The notes beneath the pieces are model-generated. The model was not told where the DNA came from and did no database searches. It saw nothing but the letters and a program-made list of their open reading frames with translations. A DNA stretch of 64,000 bases from Candidatus Limnocylindrales bacterium (GTDB lineage Bacteria > Moduliflexota > Moduliflexia > Moduliflexales > JAUQPW01), in contig DATMBG010000006.1 in assembly GCA_035559535.1 (NCBI GenBank), positions 1 to 64,000 of the forward strand, in the 5' to 3' direction. A program made the position numbers and the translations under genes. Positions 17,966 to 27,205 of this stretch are shown one piece after another; the stretch's first letter is position 1; each line of letters starts with the position of its first letter.

Positions 17966-19852
17966 GTGAGCAATCGGACCATTTTAATTGTTGACGATAA
18001 CGAAACCGTTTGCAACCTTCTGAAAGCCCAACTTCAGGCAAAAGGATTTCCCCATGTTTTGACGGCATTTAATGGAAGCGAGGCCCTAGATGTTATTGTA
18101 AAGCAAACACCAGATCTTATTATTTCAGATATTCATATGCCCGTTCTAGATGGGTATCAACTCTGCCGGGTTTTGAAATCTGAGGAATTCCGAGAGTATA
18201 ATCATATTCCCGTTATCTTGATTTCAAAATTTTATCAGGATAGCGATGCAGAGCGTCAGGCCAGAGAAGTTGGAGCTATTGCCTGCTTGCAGGTTCCTTA
18301 TCAGGAAAAAGCCTTGCTGGATCTCATCCACAATAAACTGACGACCCCGACAACCCCTTCGCTGGAGCAGGTCAGGTATAAAGGGAAGCTTCTCATTGCA
18401 GAAAATGATCCTGAAGTCGCCAGAACCCTGGAACAATGCCTGGTTAAGCATGGATATCAGGTGGCTGTTGTTGAGGATGGGATCCGGGCCATGAATTATA
18501 TTAAAAACCAACACCCCGAGTTGATTCTCTTAGACTTTCAGCTTCCTGAGCTTAGCGGTATAGAAATATTGAAATGGATTAAAACCGAGTATCCCGAAAT
18601 CCTCATCATAGTCATGACCAATTTTGTCTCTGAACAAACGGCAGTAGAGCTTTTTAAGGCCGGGGCCGATGAATATCTTAGAAAACCCTTTGATGCCGAG
18701 CTGGTTCCTATAATCTGCGATAATGTCTTCAAACGTGCAAATATTCGGCTCATCTCAAAACAATTTGAGAAAAGAGCCAACATGCTGGCTGAACTTTATC
18801 AGAAAGAGAAAGAGGCCAGGCGGAGGGAGGAGGAAAAAACCCGGAAACTGATGGCCCTTATGAAGGCTACTCAATTTATGACCTCTTCCTTAAATCTGGA
18901 TCAGGTTCTTAATTCTATCATTCGTTTATCTCAAGATTTTATCTACGGATCCGAATGCAGTCTTATGTTGTTAACAGAGAATCAAGAACTTAAGGTAGTA
19001 GCCAGTACGGCAGATTTTGAAGGTTGGGGGGCTCTACGAATTAGAGTAGGGGAAGGCTTACCGGGTTGGGTCATCGAGAATAAAGAAACCTTAGTCGTTC
19101 CAGATCTTCTCTCAGATGCACGTTGTTCTTCTTACGAGCTGGCTCGGGCCCATCAGTTTAAATGCTACCTGGGAATTCCGCTCCAGGTTAAAGAAAAAAT
19201 CATCGGGGTTCTTAATGTTTATGCTGCCGGACCGGGCTCTTTTTCCGAAGAAGATATTCATCTGCTTCAAAGTTTCGCAAACCAGGCCGGTATTGCCATT
19301 GAAAATGCGCAACTTTACGAACGTGAACAAAGGGATAGGCAAATTCAAGAAAAACTGGCTATTACCGATGGACTGACGGGAATTCCTAATCATCGACATT
19401 TACAGGATTTCCTGGCTAAGGAATTTGAACGGGCCCGGCGCTATATGCATCCGCTCTCACTTATCATGCTGGATATCGACTCTTTCAAAAATATTAATGA
19501 TACCTGTGGACATGAAGTCGGTGATTTGGTTCTGAAGGAAATAGCCAAACTTTTGGCTATTTCGGTTCGTGAAGTCGATCTGGTGGCCAGATACGGTGGT
19601 GAGGAATTTGCCATTGTCTTGCCGGAAACCTCTCTAGAAAGTGCTTTTAATACCGCTGAGCGGCTCCGGCTGAGAATAGAGAGGAGCAAAATCCAGACCC
19701 CTAAGGGAGAGCTTCAAGTAACAATCAGCCTGGGTATTTCTTGCCTGAAAGCCAGCCATCAAACAAAGGATGAATTAATTAGCGCGGCAGATGAAGCTTT
19801 ATATAGAGCAAAAAGAGGTGGAAAGAACCGGGTCGAGCTTCAACGTGAATAA
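17966..19852 (+). CDS. REC-REC-GAF-GGDEF response regulator (diguanylate cyclase)
   Basis: A 628-residue protein starting at GTG. Domains: receiver 1 (residues 1-125; acidic pair DD10-11 and phosphoacceptor D55 in IISDIHMP), receiver 2 (about 138-260; LLDFQLPELSG), a coiled coil (about 262-295), GAF (about 300-450), and GGDEF with RYGGEEF (GGEEF at 544-548), a sequence compatible with catalysis. A cognate histidine kinase would phosphorylate one or both receivers; none is adjacent. The product c-di-GMP commonly controls exopolysaccharide production, which fits the glycan loci on either side, but a direct link is only inferred. Confidence 0.93.
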   Translation: MSNRTILIVDDNETVCNLLKAQLQAKGFPHVLTAFNGSEALDVIVKQTPDLIISDIHMPVLDGYQLCRVLKSEEFREYNHIPVILISKFYQDSDAERQAREVGAIACLQVPYQEKALLDLIHNKLTTPTTPSLEQVRYKGKLLIAENDPEVARTLEQCLVKHGYQVAVVEDGIRAMNYIKNQHPELILLDFQLPELSGIEILKWIKTEYPEILIIVMTNFVSEQTAVELFKAGADEYLRKPFDAELVPIICDNVFKRANIRLISKQFEKRANMLAELYQKEKEARRREEEKTRKLMALMKATQFMTSSLNLDQVLNSIIRLSQDFIYGSECSLMLLTENQELKVVASTADFEGWGALRIRVGEGLPGWVIENKETLVVPDLLSDARCSSYELARAHQFKCYLGIPLQVKEKIIGVLNVYAAGPGSFSEEDIHLLQSFANQAGIAIENAQLYEREQRDRQIQEKLAITDGLTGIPNHRHLQDFLAKEFERARRYMHPLSLIMLDIDSFKNINDTCGHEVGDLVLKEIAKLLAISVREVDLVARYGGEEFAIVLPETSLESAFNTAERLRLRIERSKIQTPKGELQVTISLGISCLKASHQTKDELISAADEALYRAKRGGKNRVELQRE

Positions 19853-19878
19853 AGGGTCAAAACCCTGGAGGTTCACTT

Positions 19879-20685
19879 TTGATTTCTCTTCCCTCTTTCA
19901 AAATAGTTAAAGGAGATCTGATCTCCCTCATCGGAAGTGGCGGCAAAACCACCCTGATGTATAAACTGGCCCGGGAAGCCACCCGTATGGGAATGAAGGT
20001 TATCTCTACCACGACAACCCATATGTATGTTCCCACGCCGGGTCAGACGGAGAAGTTTATCCTCCTCCGTCAAATACAAGGAGGAATGATGGTAGGTCAA
20101 CCGTCCCCGGTTGATGAATACGAACGGATAAAGACTTCCTCCCCCTCTTCATACTCTCAGACTCCTCTCTTTGATTATTTAAAGGCCCAGTTTCATCAAT
20201 ACTCTCATATTACTTTAGCACAGGATTATGTAGAAGATCGCAAGGTCAAAGGTCTTCCACCCGATTTAATTTGTGAGATTTATGCCCAAAACCTGGCGGA
20301 TCTGATCTTAGTTGAGGCTGACGGAGCCAGACAAAAACTCTTTAAGGCCCCTAAAGACCATGAGCCGGTTGTTCCATCCTGTAGCTCAGGCTGCATTCTT
20401 GTTGTTAATCTGGCGGTCATTGGAAAGCCTTTAGATGAAAGATATGTACATCGGATCCAGCTTGTTTCTGAAATTACGGGTTTGACTCCAGGAGAAACCC
20501 TGACCCCTCAAGCGATTTGTGAAGTGATCAACAATCCAAAGACTTATCGAAATAAGATTCCACCCTCTGCACGAAGAATCCTTTTTTTGAATGGGATCCA
20601 AACTTTGAAAAATCAAAGCTGGGCGGAAGAAGTAAAAGCGAGAGTAGATCCGGAATTCATTCAGGAGATTGTAGGAGGGGATTGA
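19879..20685 (+). CDS. yqeC: YqeC-family P-loop protein (selenium-dependent hydroxylase accessory)
   Basis: A 268-residue protein starting at TTG, supported by GGAGG 7 nt upstream. A Walker A loop (SLIGSGGKTTLMYKL) and the family's TTTTHMYVP, LILVEADGARQKLFKAPKDHEPVVP and LNGI elements identify YqeC, annotated as an accessory protein of selenium-dependent molybdenum hydroxylases, probably handling the molybdenum cofactor. No hydroxylase, selD or moc gene is nearby, so its role here is unsupported by context. It starts 26 bp after the response regulator and converges on wecB with a 6-bp gap. Confidence 0.85.
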   Translation: MISLPSFKIVKGDLISLIGSGGKTTLMYKLAREATRMGMKVISTTTTHMYVPTPGQTEKFILLRQIQGGMMVGQPSPVDEYERIKTSSPSSYSQTPLFDYLKAQFHQYSHITLAQDYVEDRKVKGLPPDLICEIYAQNLADLILVEADGARQKLFKAPKDHEPVVPSCSSGCILVVNLAVIGKPLDERYVHRIQLVSEITGLTPGETLTPQAICEVINNPKTYRNKIPPSARRILFLNGIQTLKNQSWAEEVKARVDPEFIQEIVGGD

Positions 20686-20691
20686 CCGTAT

Positions 20692-21843
20692 TCAAAGTTC
20701 TGAGAGAATTTTCACAATCCGCTCGGCCGTCTTTCCATCCCACAGCTTGGGAATGCGACCTGCTTTTCCTTCCCCCCGTAGGATCTTTTGACTTTCGAAG
20801 ATAATCTTCTCCGGGTCTGTTCCGACCAGGGTATTGGTTCCTTCGGTAATGGTTACAGGGCGCTCCGTGTTTTCTCGTAAGGTTAAACAGGGTATTCCCA
20901 GTGCTGTGGTCTCTTCCTGTAAACCCCCAGAATCTGTGAGGATGAATTTAGCCCGGGACATTAAACCGAGAAAATCCAGATATCCCAAAGGTTCTATCAT
21001 TCCAATGAAGCCTTTGGTTGATTCTACCGAAGTAGTTTCCAGATCTTTAAAAAAAGATTGATAGCCAAAGGCTGCTATCTGTTTTCGGGTTCTGGGATGT
21101 ACCGGGAAGATAATAGGGAGATGTTGAGAAACCCCGGTGAGTGCCTGGATAATTCTCAAGAAGACCTCAGGATCGTCTACGTTAGAGGGACGATGGAGGG
21201 TCAATACGGCATAGTCCAGAAGATTTTCCACCATAGGAGCAGTTTTCAGATTCTTCTGGATCAATCCTAATTTCTTCAAAATATGGGTCCTTTTAGCTTT
21301 TTCCAGATGTTGAAGTAGACTATCGATCATGACGTTGCCGACAAAAAAGATTTTTTCTTCCGGTATTCCTTCCCTTTTTAGATTGAGGTTTGCGTCTTCG
21401 GAGGTTGTAAACAGATATTCACTCAAGGCGTCTGTTACCACACGGTTAATTTCCTCGGGCATCGTGCGATCGAAACTCCTCAATCCAGCTTCCACATGGG
21501 CGATAGGCACAAGCAATTTTGCCGCTACCACCGAGCAAGCCAGGGTTGAATTCACATCTCCAACCACCACAATGAGATTTGGTTTTTCCTGTTCCAGGAC
21601 CTTCTCAAATTCTACCATGATTCTGGCCGTTTGAGCCGCATGACTTCCAGAGCCAACTCCCAGGTAAATATCCGGTTCTGGAAGTTCCAGATCCTCAAAA
21701 AAAGCCCGAGACATGGTTACATCATAATGCTGTCCAGTATGAACGAGAATCGGGTTAAGCCGGGGATAAGAGGACATAACTTTCAGGATGGGAGCCATCT
21801 TCATAAAGTTAGGTCGAGCCCCTACCACATTGATAATTTTCAT
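20692..21843 (-). CDS. wecB: UDP-N-acetylglucosamine 2-epimerase (non-hydrolysing)
   Basis: A 383-residue enzyme that interconverts UDP-GlcNAc and UDP-ManNAc, supplying ManNAc for surface glycans. It starts with KIINVVGARPNFMKMAP and contains GDVNSTLA, HVEAGLRSFDRTMPEEINR, HPRTRKQ and LTDSGGLQEETTALG, all hallmarks of the family. I place the start at 21843 (MKIINVV, with AAGGGG upstream). A longer frame from 21951 only translates the octamer-repeat island. The gene is co-oriented with cysC but separated from it by the long palindromic repeat, so separate transcripts are possible. Confidence 0.94.
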   Translation of the reverse strand: MKIINVVGARPNFMKMAPILKVMSSYPRLNPILVHTGQHYDVTMSRAFFEDLELPEPDIYLGVGSGSHAAQTARIMVEFEKVLEQEKPNLIVVVGDVNSTLACSVVAAKLLVPIAHVEAGLRSFDRTMPEEINRVVTDALSEYLFTTSEDANLNLKREGIPEEKIFFVGNVMIDSLLQHLEKAKRTHILKKLGLIQKNLKTAPMVENLLDYAVLTLHRPSNVDDPEVFLRIIQALTGVSQHLPIIFPVHPRTRKQIAAFGYQSFFKDLETTSVESTKGFIGMIEPLGYLDFLGLMSRAKFILTDSGGLQEETTALGIPCLTLRENTERPVTITEGTNTLVGTDPEKIIFESQKILRGEGKAGRIPKLWDGKTAERIVKILSEL

Positions 21844-21867
21844 TTTCAACGACCCCTTGAGAAGGGG

Positions 21868-22049
21868 GTGCAGAAGTATGGGAGTGTGGGGGTATGGGGG
21901 TATGGGAGTATAAGTACTTATTCTCCAGTACTTATTCTCCCACACTTCCACACTTCCCTACTTCCCTACTCCCACACTTCCACACCCCCATACTCCCGTA
22001 CTCCCATACCCCCATACCCCCATACCCCCACACTCCCATACTTCTGCAC
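21868..22049. repeat. Octamer repeat island with near-perfect inverted arms
   Basis: The left arm (21868-21909) and right arm (22000-22049) are reverse complements, except that the right arm has one extra GTATGGGG octamer. Between them are further TTCCACAC/TTCCCTAC-type units and the ATAAGTACTTAT centre motif also seen at 15673-15768. The island lies between cysC and wecB and generates spurious Pro/His/Tyr-rich frames on both strands. Confidence 0.88.
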
Positions 22050-22050
22050 T

Positions 22051-22668
22051 TTATAAATACCCCAGCGTGCTTAATCGAATCCGAACTTTTTCTTCCTCTT
22101 CGGGGGAGTAGATTTCTGTACCAAAACCGTCCGATGGCGACAGATAACCCAGTTCTTCCAGTTTTCTGATGACTTTCATGGCACTCTCCTCTGGAGTTTC
22201 CTTATCGGTTTCCAGGACAACTTCCGGATTTAAGGGTTCTTCATAGGGATCTGAAATACCCGTAAAAGCTTTTACCTCCCCGGCCAGAGCTTTCTTGTAA
22301 AGTCCCTTGACATCCCGCTGAATGCAGGTTTCTAGAGAGCATTTAACGTAGACTTCTATGAAATGCTGGATTTCTTTTCGGGCATATTCCCGGGCTTCCC
22401 GATAAGGAGAAATGGCCGCTGCAATATTGACGACTCCATTTCGGGTTAACAGTTTACAGACAAAGGCAATTCTCTTAATATTGGTATCTCGATCTTCTTT
22501 ACTAAAACCTAAGCCTTTACTTAAATTTTCTCTGATAACATCCCCATCCAGAATTTCTACGTTGGGAATCCCTCGATCCAGAAGTTTATTTTTTACAATA
22601 TGAGAAATGGTTGTTTTTCCTGCTCCAGAGAGCCCTGTAAACCAAATCGTAAATCCTCGTCTATTCAT
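22051..22668 (-). CDS. cysC: Adenylyl-sulfate (APS) kinase with C-terminal LGYL tail
   Basis: A 205-residue kinase that phosphorylates APS to PAPS, the sulfate donor for sulfotransferases. The P loop GLSGAGKT is at 12-19, DGD at 41-43, followed by RENLSKGLGFSKEDRDTN and the FTGISDPYEEP signature. The canonical enzyme ends near residue 180. Here it continues with a charged tail ending EEEEKVRIRLSTLGYL, closely matching the C terminus of the alkaline-phosphatase-superfamily protein at 23327-25027. Together with the sulfotransferase at 27259-28161 it points to sulfation of a glycan rather than cysteine synthesis. Confidence 0.93.
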   Translation of the reverse strand: MNRRGFTIWFTGLSGAGKTTISHIVKNKLLDRGIPNVEILDGDVIRENLSKGLGFSKEDRDTNIKRIAFVCKLLTRNGVVNIAAAISPYREAREYARKEIQHFIEVYVKCSLETCIQRDVKGLYKKALAGEVKAFTGISDPYEEPLNPEVVLETDKETPEESAMKVIRKLEELGYLSPSDGFGTEIYSPEEEEKVRIRLSTLGYL

Positions 22669-23326
22669 GACCGGTATGATTAACCTCCTTTAATAAGCCG
22701 TTGATATTAAACCTAGAGTTCTGTCGGTTAAAGTATCTAAAAGGTAATTCCAAATTGAGCAAGAGACCAGCCCAGGTTTCTTATATGCTAAAAATGAGCC
22801 AAAAGATAAGGCATCGTAATGAAATAAAATAATCATAACAAAAGTAGAGTGTAAATACCTTCTAAAATTTTATATTTTATATTTAAGGTTTGGAGTGTGC
22901 CAGGAATTTTACAGAAAAGCAAAAACCTTTTCGCATTTATCCGGGTACTTTTGGTGTTGATGAAGGGAAAAAGTTCCCCCCTGTTCCCAGTCGGACCTTC
23001 GGTCAGTTAAGGATTAAAATCCCTCAGAGGCGGTGGACATAGGGTCACGGGAGTGTAATCTTTCTCAAAACCCTATAGAAGCGCTCTGAATAAGAGGGTA
23101 CTTCCTGGAATAAGCTCAGAACCGTGACCCAAGGGCTCATGGGATGAACATCCTGGTCTGGCAGGTGGGGTTCTGAAGGATAGCCTGCCGGTGCGAATGG
23201 ATGGAATCAAGATTTCCTGGTGTAAACCTTGCACGATGTATAAAGGAGAAAATCTCCTATTAACCCGGCTCCTAAGATTTAAGAAATTAGGAACTTAGTG
23301 TATTTAGCTTAGAGGAAAAAAGAATC
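22669..23326. other. Long divergent intergenic region
   Basis: 658 bp between divergent cysC and the alkaline-phosphatase-like gene. The left half is AT-rich (about 22830-22890 is almost all A/T) and should hold promoters. A small hairpin with a CUUCGG-type loop lies near 22991-23004. The right half carries the structured-RNA candidate listed separately. Confidence 0.6.
23042..23235 (+). ncRNA. Candidate structured RNA / leader upstream of AP-superfamily gene
   Basis: A chain of helices can be drawn on the plus strand. A 9-bp closing stem GGGTCACGG (23042-23050) pairs with CCGTGACCC (23122-23130) around an internal hairpin. Next come GGAT-gaac-ATCC (23142-23153) and GGCAGG (23160-23165) with CCTGCC (23184-23189). 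Last is GTGC (23191-23194) with GCAC (23231-23234), enclosing a GGAA/TTCC stem and GGT-GTAA-ACC, a GNRA-type tetraloop. No open frame fits. It could be a riboswitch-like leader, a small RNA, or a relic of a group II intron domain; I do not recognise the family. Confidence 0.4.
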
Positions 23327-25027
23327 ATGCAGCCCTATAAAGTACTCGTTATTGGAATGGATGGAGCAACTTTTGATCTCATTTTACCTTGGACGGCCGA
23401 TAATCGGTTACCCAACCTGGCTTCCTTAATTCAAAAAGGAACCAGATCCTTTCTTAGATCTACGATTCCGCCCATGACTCCGCCGGCCTGGGCTTCTTTT
23501 TTTACCGGTAAAAATCCGGGTAAGCATGGAGTTTTTGACTTTATCGAACTAAAACCCGGAAGCTACGACTTTCGTTTCACGAACGGTGCTTCGGTTCAAG
23601 CCAAATCCCTATGGAGTCTGTTAAGCGAGGCTCGCAAAAAAGTTGGGGTTATCAATGTTCCCATGACCTATCCCCCTGAGGAAGTAAACGGGTATTTGAT
23701 TTCGGGATTGGATGCCCCGGATGAAAAAAGCCGGTTCACCTATCCGGGTGAACTTTACAAGATCCTGAAGGAGGCCATTGGTGATTACCAGATTGATATT
23801 CGACATCTAGGTAATATGCGAGGAGATAAAGAACGTGACCTGACCCTGGAGGCCTTCCATGAGATTGAAGAACGACGGGGAGCCGCTGTCCGATTTCTCA
23901 TGGAGAAGTATCCGGCCGATTTGACCGTAGTTGTCTTTAACGCAACCGACCAGGTTCAACACCATTTCTGGCATTACATGGATCCTCAACACCCTCAGCA
24001 TGATCCCATAGGGGCCAGGAAATATGGTCAGGCTATTTTGGATATTTATCGGTGTGTGGACAGGGAAATCGGCAAACTGCTCCAGAGCCTCTCTGAAGAT
24101 ACCATTGTTTTAGTCATCTCCGATCATGGGGCCGGGGCTACCAGCAACCTGGGGCTTTATTTAAACCATTATTTACAGGAAATAGGTTTACTCCGATTCG
24201 AAAGTAGATCTCTTTCTAAGAATTGGCTACATCAGGGTGCCGAAAAAGTGGATAAACTTCTACGGGGGACCCTTTCATCTAAGCAAAAGGCCCGGTTAGC
24301 TAAACTCTTTCCCCAACTGCGTACGAAGTTGGAATCCTGGGCCACGGCTCCTCTAGATTGGGAGTCGACCCGGGCTTATGTTAACGAAGCTTATATCTTC
24401 TCGCCGGGTATTTGGGTCAATTTGAAAGGTAAAAGACCCCGGGGAACTGTGGAACCCGGCAAAGATTATGAAAACCTGATTCAGTTTCTTATTGAGAAAC
24501 TCTATGAACTAAAAGATCCTGATACAGGGCAGCAGGTCATAAAAAAGGTTTATCGCAAAGATGAGATCTACCAGGGTCGCTATATCGATCAGGCTCCGGA
24601 TCTGATCCTTTCCTGGTGGGAGGAGAATAGTTTTACGGTCAAGGCCAGTCAGCCTGAGCGAAAAGGACTTCCCATTCTGGAACGAGATCTGGGCCCCATC
24701 GTAGGAGGTCGAGATTTGAGTGGGGCTCATCGATTACATGGGGTTTTGATTATGAGTGGAGGACCCATCAAGCAAGGTCTTTCTCTGAAGGAAACTCAAA
24801 TTCTGGACGTAGCTCCCACAATCCTTTATTTGATGGGAATGCCGGTTCCAGGAGATTTTGATGGACGTATCCTGACCGAAGCCATCGAAGAAGATTTCTT
24901 ACGGGAAAATCCCCCCCAATATGGACGAGATCTGGCATCTCCCGATGAACGGTCGGGTACCGGTTATTCAGAAGAAGATATGGAGAAAATTCGGGAACGA
25001 CTCCAGGGCATAGGATACTTAGATTAA
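23327..25027 (+). CDS. Alkaline-phosphatase-superfamily phosphodiesterase/pyrophosphatase (NPP-like)
   Basis: A 566-residue metal-dependent hydrolase of the type I phosphodiesterase/nucleotide pyrophosphatase group. Metal and nucleophile positions are present: D12 in VIGMDGATFD, Thr51 in PPMTPPAWASFFTGKNPGKHG, the DQVQHHFW and ISDHGAG metal ligands, and a late His (AHRLHGVLIM). There is no signal peptide or membrane helix, so it appears cytoplasmic. The natural substrate is unknown; nucleotide-sugar or PAPS-related compounds are possible given cysC next door. It ends EEDMEKIRERLQGIGYLD, the tail shared with APS kinase. A structured leader candidate precedes it. Confidence 0.88.
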   Translation: MQPYKVLVIGMDGATFDLILPWTADNRLPNLASLIQKGTRSFLRSTIPPMTPPAWASFFTGKNPGKHGVFDFIELKPGSYDFRFTNGASVQAKSLWSLLSEARKKVGVINVPMTYPPEEVNGYLISGLDAPDEKSRFTYPGELYKILKEAIGDYQIDIRHLGNMRGDKERDLTLEAFHEIEERRGAAVRFLMEKYPADLTVVVFNATDQVQHHFWHYMDPQHPQHDPIGARKYGQAILDIYRCVDREIGKLLQSLSEDTIVLVISDHGAGATSNLGLYLNHYLQEIGLLRFESRSLSKNWLHQGAEKVDKLLRGTLSSKQKARLAKLFPQLRTKLESWATAPLDWESTRAYVNEAYIFSPGIWVNLKGKRPRGTVEPGKDYENLIQFLIEKLYELKDPDTGQQVIKKVYRKDEIYQGRYIDQAPDLILSWWEENSFTVKASQPERKGLPILERDLGPIVGGRDLSGAHRLHGVLIMSGGPIKQGLSLKETQILDVAPTILYLMGMPVPGDFDGRILTEAIEEDFLRENPPQYGRDLASPDERSGTGYSEEDMEKIRERLQGIGYLD

Positions 25028-25031
25028 TCCT

Positions 25032-25072
25032 TCTCGTGCCTATAGCCTTTTTTAAAAGGTTAAACCACGAGA
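25032..25072 (+). other. Nested hairpin in gene spacer
   Basis: TCTCGTG (25032-25038) pairs with CACGAGA (25066-25072), and within it CCTTTT pairs with AAAAGG. It lies 5 bp after a stop codon and lacks a trailing T-tract. Confidence 0.6.
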
Positions 25073-25100
25073 GTGCCTGGAATCCCTCGATAGAGAACTT

Positions 25101-25823
25101 ATGAGCCTAAACCTAGAAAATTATACCAAAAAACCCAGTTTATCTCTCATCTTTCCAGCTTATAATGAGGAACTTAACATCGAGCAGGTTGTTAAATCTG
25201 CCTTGATAGTAGCACCTAAAGTTGCAGAAAAGTACGAGATCATTGTTGTCAATGACGGTAGCCGGGATCGAACCGGCGAAGTTATTAACAAACTGGCCGG
25301 TCTTCATCCCCCGGTAGTTGCGATCCATCACCCGATTAATCAGGGTTATGGGGCAGCTCTTAAATCGGGTATTAAAAGGGCTCAAAGTCAGTTTATCTTT
25401 TTCTGTGACTCGGATTGCCAGTTTGATCTCTTCGAGCTTCCCCTTCTGCTGAATTGGATCGACCATTATGATATGGTTATCGGATATCGCCAATCCCGTA
25501 AAGATCCTATTCACCGACTGATCAATGCCTGGGGATGGAATATGTTGGTTCGTTTGCTGTTGGGATTAAAAGTTCGGGATATCGACTGCGCCTTTAAACT
25601 GTTCCGCCGGGAAATTTTCGATCGAATTGAAATTAATTCTGTCGGGGCTATGGTCAATACCGAAATTCTCTCCAGAGCCGTCAAATTAGGATTTACCATC
25701 AAAGAGGTTCCGGTTACCCACTATCCCAGGTTTCGTGGCCGGCAAACCGGAGCCAGGCTCCGGGTTATTGTGAAAGCCTTCAAAGAACTTATTCGGCTGC
25801 ATAAGGAACTCCGCCTCTATTAA
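25101..25823 (+). CDS. GT2 polyprenyl-phosphate sugar transferase (DPM1-like)
   Basis: A 240-residue GT-A glycosyltransferase: LSLIFPAYNEELNIEQV near the N terminus, VVNDGSRDRT (49-58), and DXD at D103-S-D105 in FFCDSDCQFD. The IDCAFKLFRREIF segment is typical of dolichol/undecaprenyl-phosphate mannosyl- or glucosyltransferases. It would make a polyprenyl-phosphate sugar at the inner face of the membrane, the donor type used by GT-C enzymes such as the one at 34581-37985. It lacks the C-terminal membrane helices of longer family members. Confidence 0.9.
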   Translation: MSLNLENYTKKPSLSLIFPAYNEELNIEQVVKSALIVAPKVAEKYEIIVVNDGSRDRTGEVINKLAGLHPPVVAIHHPINQGYGAALKSGIKRAQSQFIFFCDSDCQFDLFELPLLLNWIDHYDMVIGYRQSRKDPIHRLINAWGWNMLVRLLLGLKVRDIDCAFKLFRREIFDRIEINSVGAMVNTEILSRAVKLGFTIKEVPVTHYPRFRGRQTGARLRVIVKAFKELIRLHKELRLY

Positions 25824-25908
25824 GGCCTCTTCCTTTTAAATAAGCTTACCGGAGGCCCGATCTCCCAGAGGTTGGACCTCTTCTTTCACTCTTTCTCATA
25901 TCTCTTCA

Positions 25909-26022
25909 CCGGGAAAGGGTTACCTGAAGAATCGAAGCGATCCCTTATACCTCAAGCTTTCATCCCCTTTCCATATGGAAACATCTCCTAAGGAGTAAGG
26001 GTAACCCCTGATAGTTACCCGG
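25909..26022 (+). promoter_or_regulatory. Candidate leader RNA with mutually exclusive helices upstream of gmd
   Basis: In the 351-bp spacer before gmd, CCGGG (25909-25913) can pair with CCCGG (26018-26022) and GGGTTACC (25917-25924) with GGTAACCC (26000-26007). The segment GGGTAAC (25999-26005) can instead pair with GTTACCC (26014-26020), giving a competing hairpin. Inside are local palindromes ATCG-aag-CGAT, TTCCATATGGAA and CTCCTAAGGAG. Competing folds are typical of attenuators or riboswitches, but no known class was recognised. The rest of the spacer is AT-rich and holds no gene. Confidence 0.4.
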
Positions 26023-26174
26023 TTTCTTTGTCCAAACCAAAAATATATTTTAACAAAGCTTCGAAGAAAGTTATATCTAGCTTTAATAAAAAACCTAGCA
26101 TTATATTAAATAAGTTTGTCTGGACTTAGATTTTAATCTGGAAATGATGGGCGAAATGAAGGAGGCGAGAAAGA

Positions 26175-27146
26175 ATGAAGCGAGCTTTAATTACCGGTAT
26201 TACAGGACAGGATGGGTCCTATTTGGCTGAGTTTTTGCTAGATAAAGGCTATGAAGTTTACGGGATGGTAAGACGATTAAGCGTTGAGAATTATCTTCGC
26301 ATTGAGCATATTAAAGACCGGATTGTTTTACGTCAGGCGGATCTTTTAGACCAACTCTCTATCATTAATTTGATCCGTGATATCCAGCCCGATGAGATTT
26401 ATAATTTAGCGGCACAATCTTTTGTCCCGACTTCATTTGAGCAACCTGTGCTAACCGGCGAATTTACTGCGTTGGGGGTTACGCGTATGCTGGAAGCTAT
26501 TCGTTTAGTGAATCCCCACATTAAGTTTTATCAGGCCTCTTCATCTGAAATGTTTGGAAAAGTACGGGAAACACCCCAAAACGAATTGACCCCGTTTTAT
26601 CCCAGATCCCCCTACGGGGTAGCCAAGGTATATGGGCATTGGATTACGGTGAATTATCGGGAGAGTTATAATATTTTTGCCTGTTCGGGTATCTTATTCA
26701 ACCATGAGAGCCCGCGCCGTGGGTTGGAATTCGTGACCCGTAAGATTTCTTACCATGTGGCTAAAATCAAGTTAGGATTGGCCAACGAACTCCGGTTGGG
26801 TAATCTGAAAGCTCGAAGGGATTGGGGATTTGCCGGAGATTACGTGAGGGCTATGTGGCTCATGCTGCAACAGGAGGTTCCCAGTGATTATGTCATTGCA
26901 ACCGGAGTTACGCACTCGGTTCAGGAATTTGTGGAGATTGCCTTTGATCATGTGGGATTAGATTGGAAAAAATATGTCGTGGTCGATCCCAAATTTATTC
27001 GACCGGCTGAGGTGGATTTTTTGCAAGGAAATGCCCAAAAAGCCAAACAGGAGTTAGGCTGGGAACCCACGGTCTCCTTTGAGGAATTGGTTAAAATGAT
27101 GGTCGATGCAGATCTAGAACTTTTATCCAGAAAAAAGATAAATTAA
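26175..27146 (+). CDS. gmd: GDP-mannose 4,6-dehydratase
   Basis: A 323-residue extended SDR. The cofactor loop [10 protein letters not shown] (G8-x2-G11-x2-G14) and the family-typical [29 protein letters not shown] (with E125) and SPYGVAK (Y147, K151) match Gmd, which makes GDP-4-keto-6-deoxymannose. [16 protein letters not shown] is a diagnostic Gmd segment. No fcl or rmd gene is in the window, so the final deoxyhexose (fucose, rhamnose or perosamine type) is undetermined. A strong AAGGAGG site precedes the ATG. The leader RNA candidate lies 150 bp upstream. Confidence 0.93.
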   Translation: MKRALITGITGQDGSYLAEFLLDKGYEVYGMVRRLSVENYLRIEHIKDRIVLRQADLLDQLSIINLIRDIQPDEIYNLAAQSFVPTSFEQPVLTGEFTALGVTRMLEAIRLVNPHIKFYQASSSEMFGKVRETPQNELTPFYPRSPYGVAKVYGHWITVNYRESYNIFACSGILFNHESPRRGLEFVTRKISYHVAKIKLGLANELRLGNLKARRDWGFAGDYVRAMWLMLQQEVPSDYVIATGVTHSVQEFVEIAFDHVGLDWKKYVVVDPKFIRPAEVDFLQGNAQKAKQELGWEPTVSFEELVKMMVDADLELLSRKKIN

Positions 27147-27205
27147 TCTTCGCCCGACTTTTGCAGATCCGGAGGAAACATGGGGTATTAAAGCTGCTTA
27201 ACAAG

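Noticed and set aside
21868-22049. CRISPR-like array
   Set aside because: Units are 8 bp, contiguous and without spacers, so it is a simple tandem repeat.
21631-22169. Pro/His/Thr-rich plus-strand frames and the N-terminal extension of WecB
   Set aside because: Generated by the second octamer island. WecB homology begins at 21843.
23042-23235. Known riboswitch classes (c-di-GMP-I, TPP, SAM, cobalamin)
   Set aside because: The conserved cores of these classes are not found; the element is left as unidentified.
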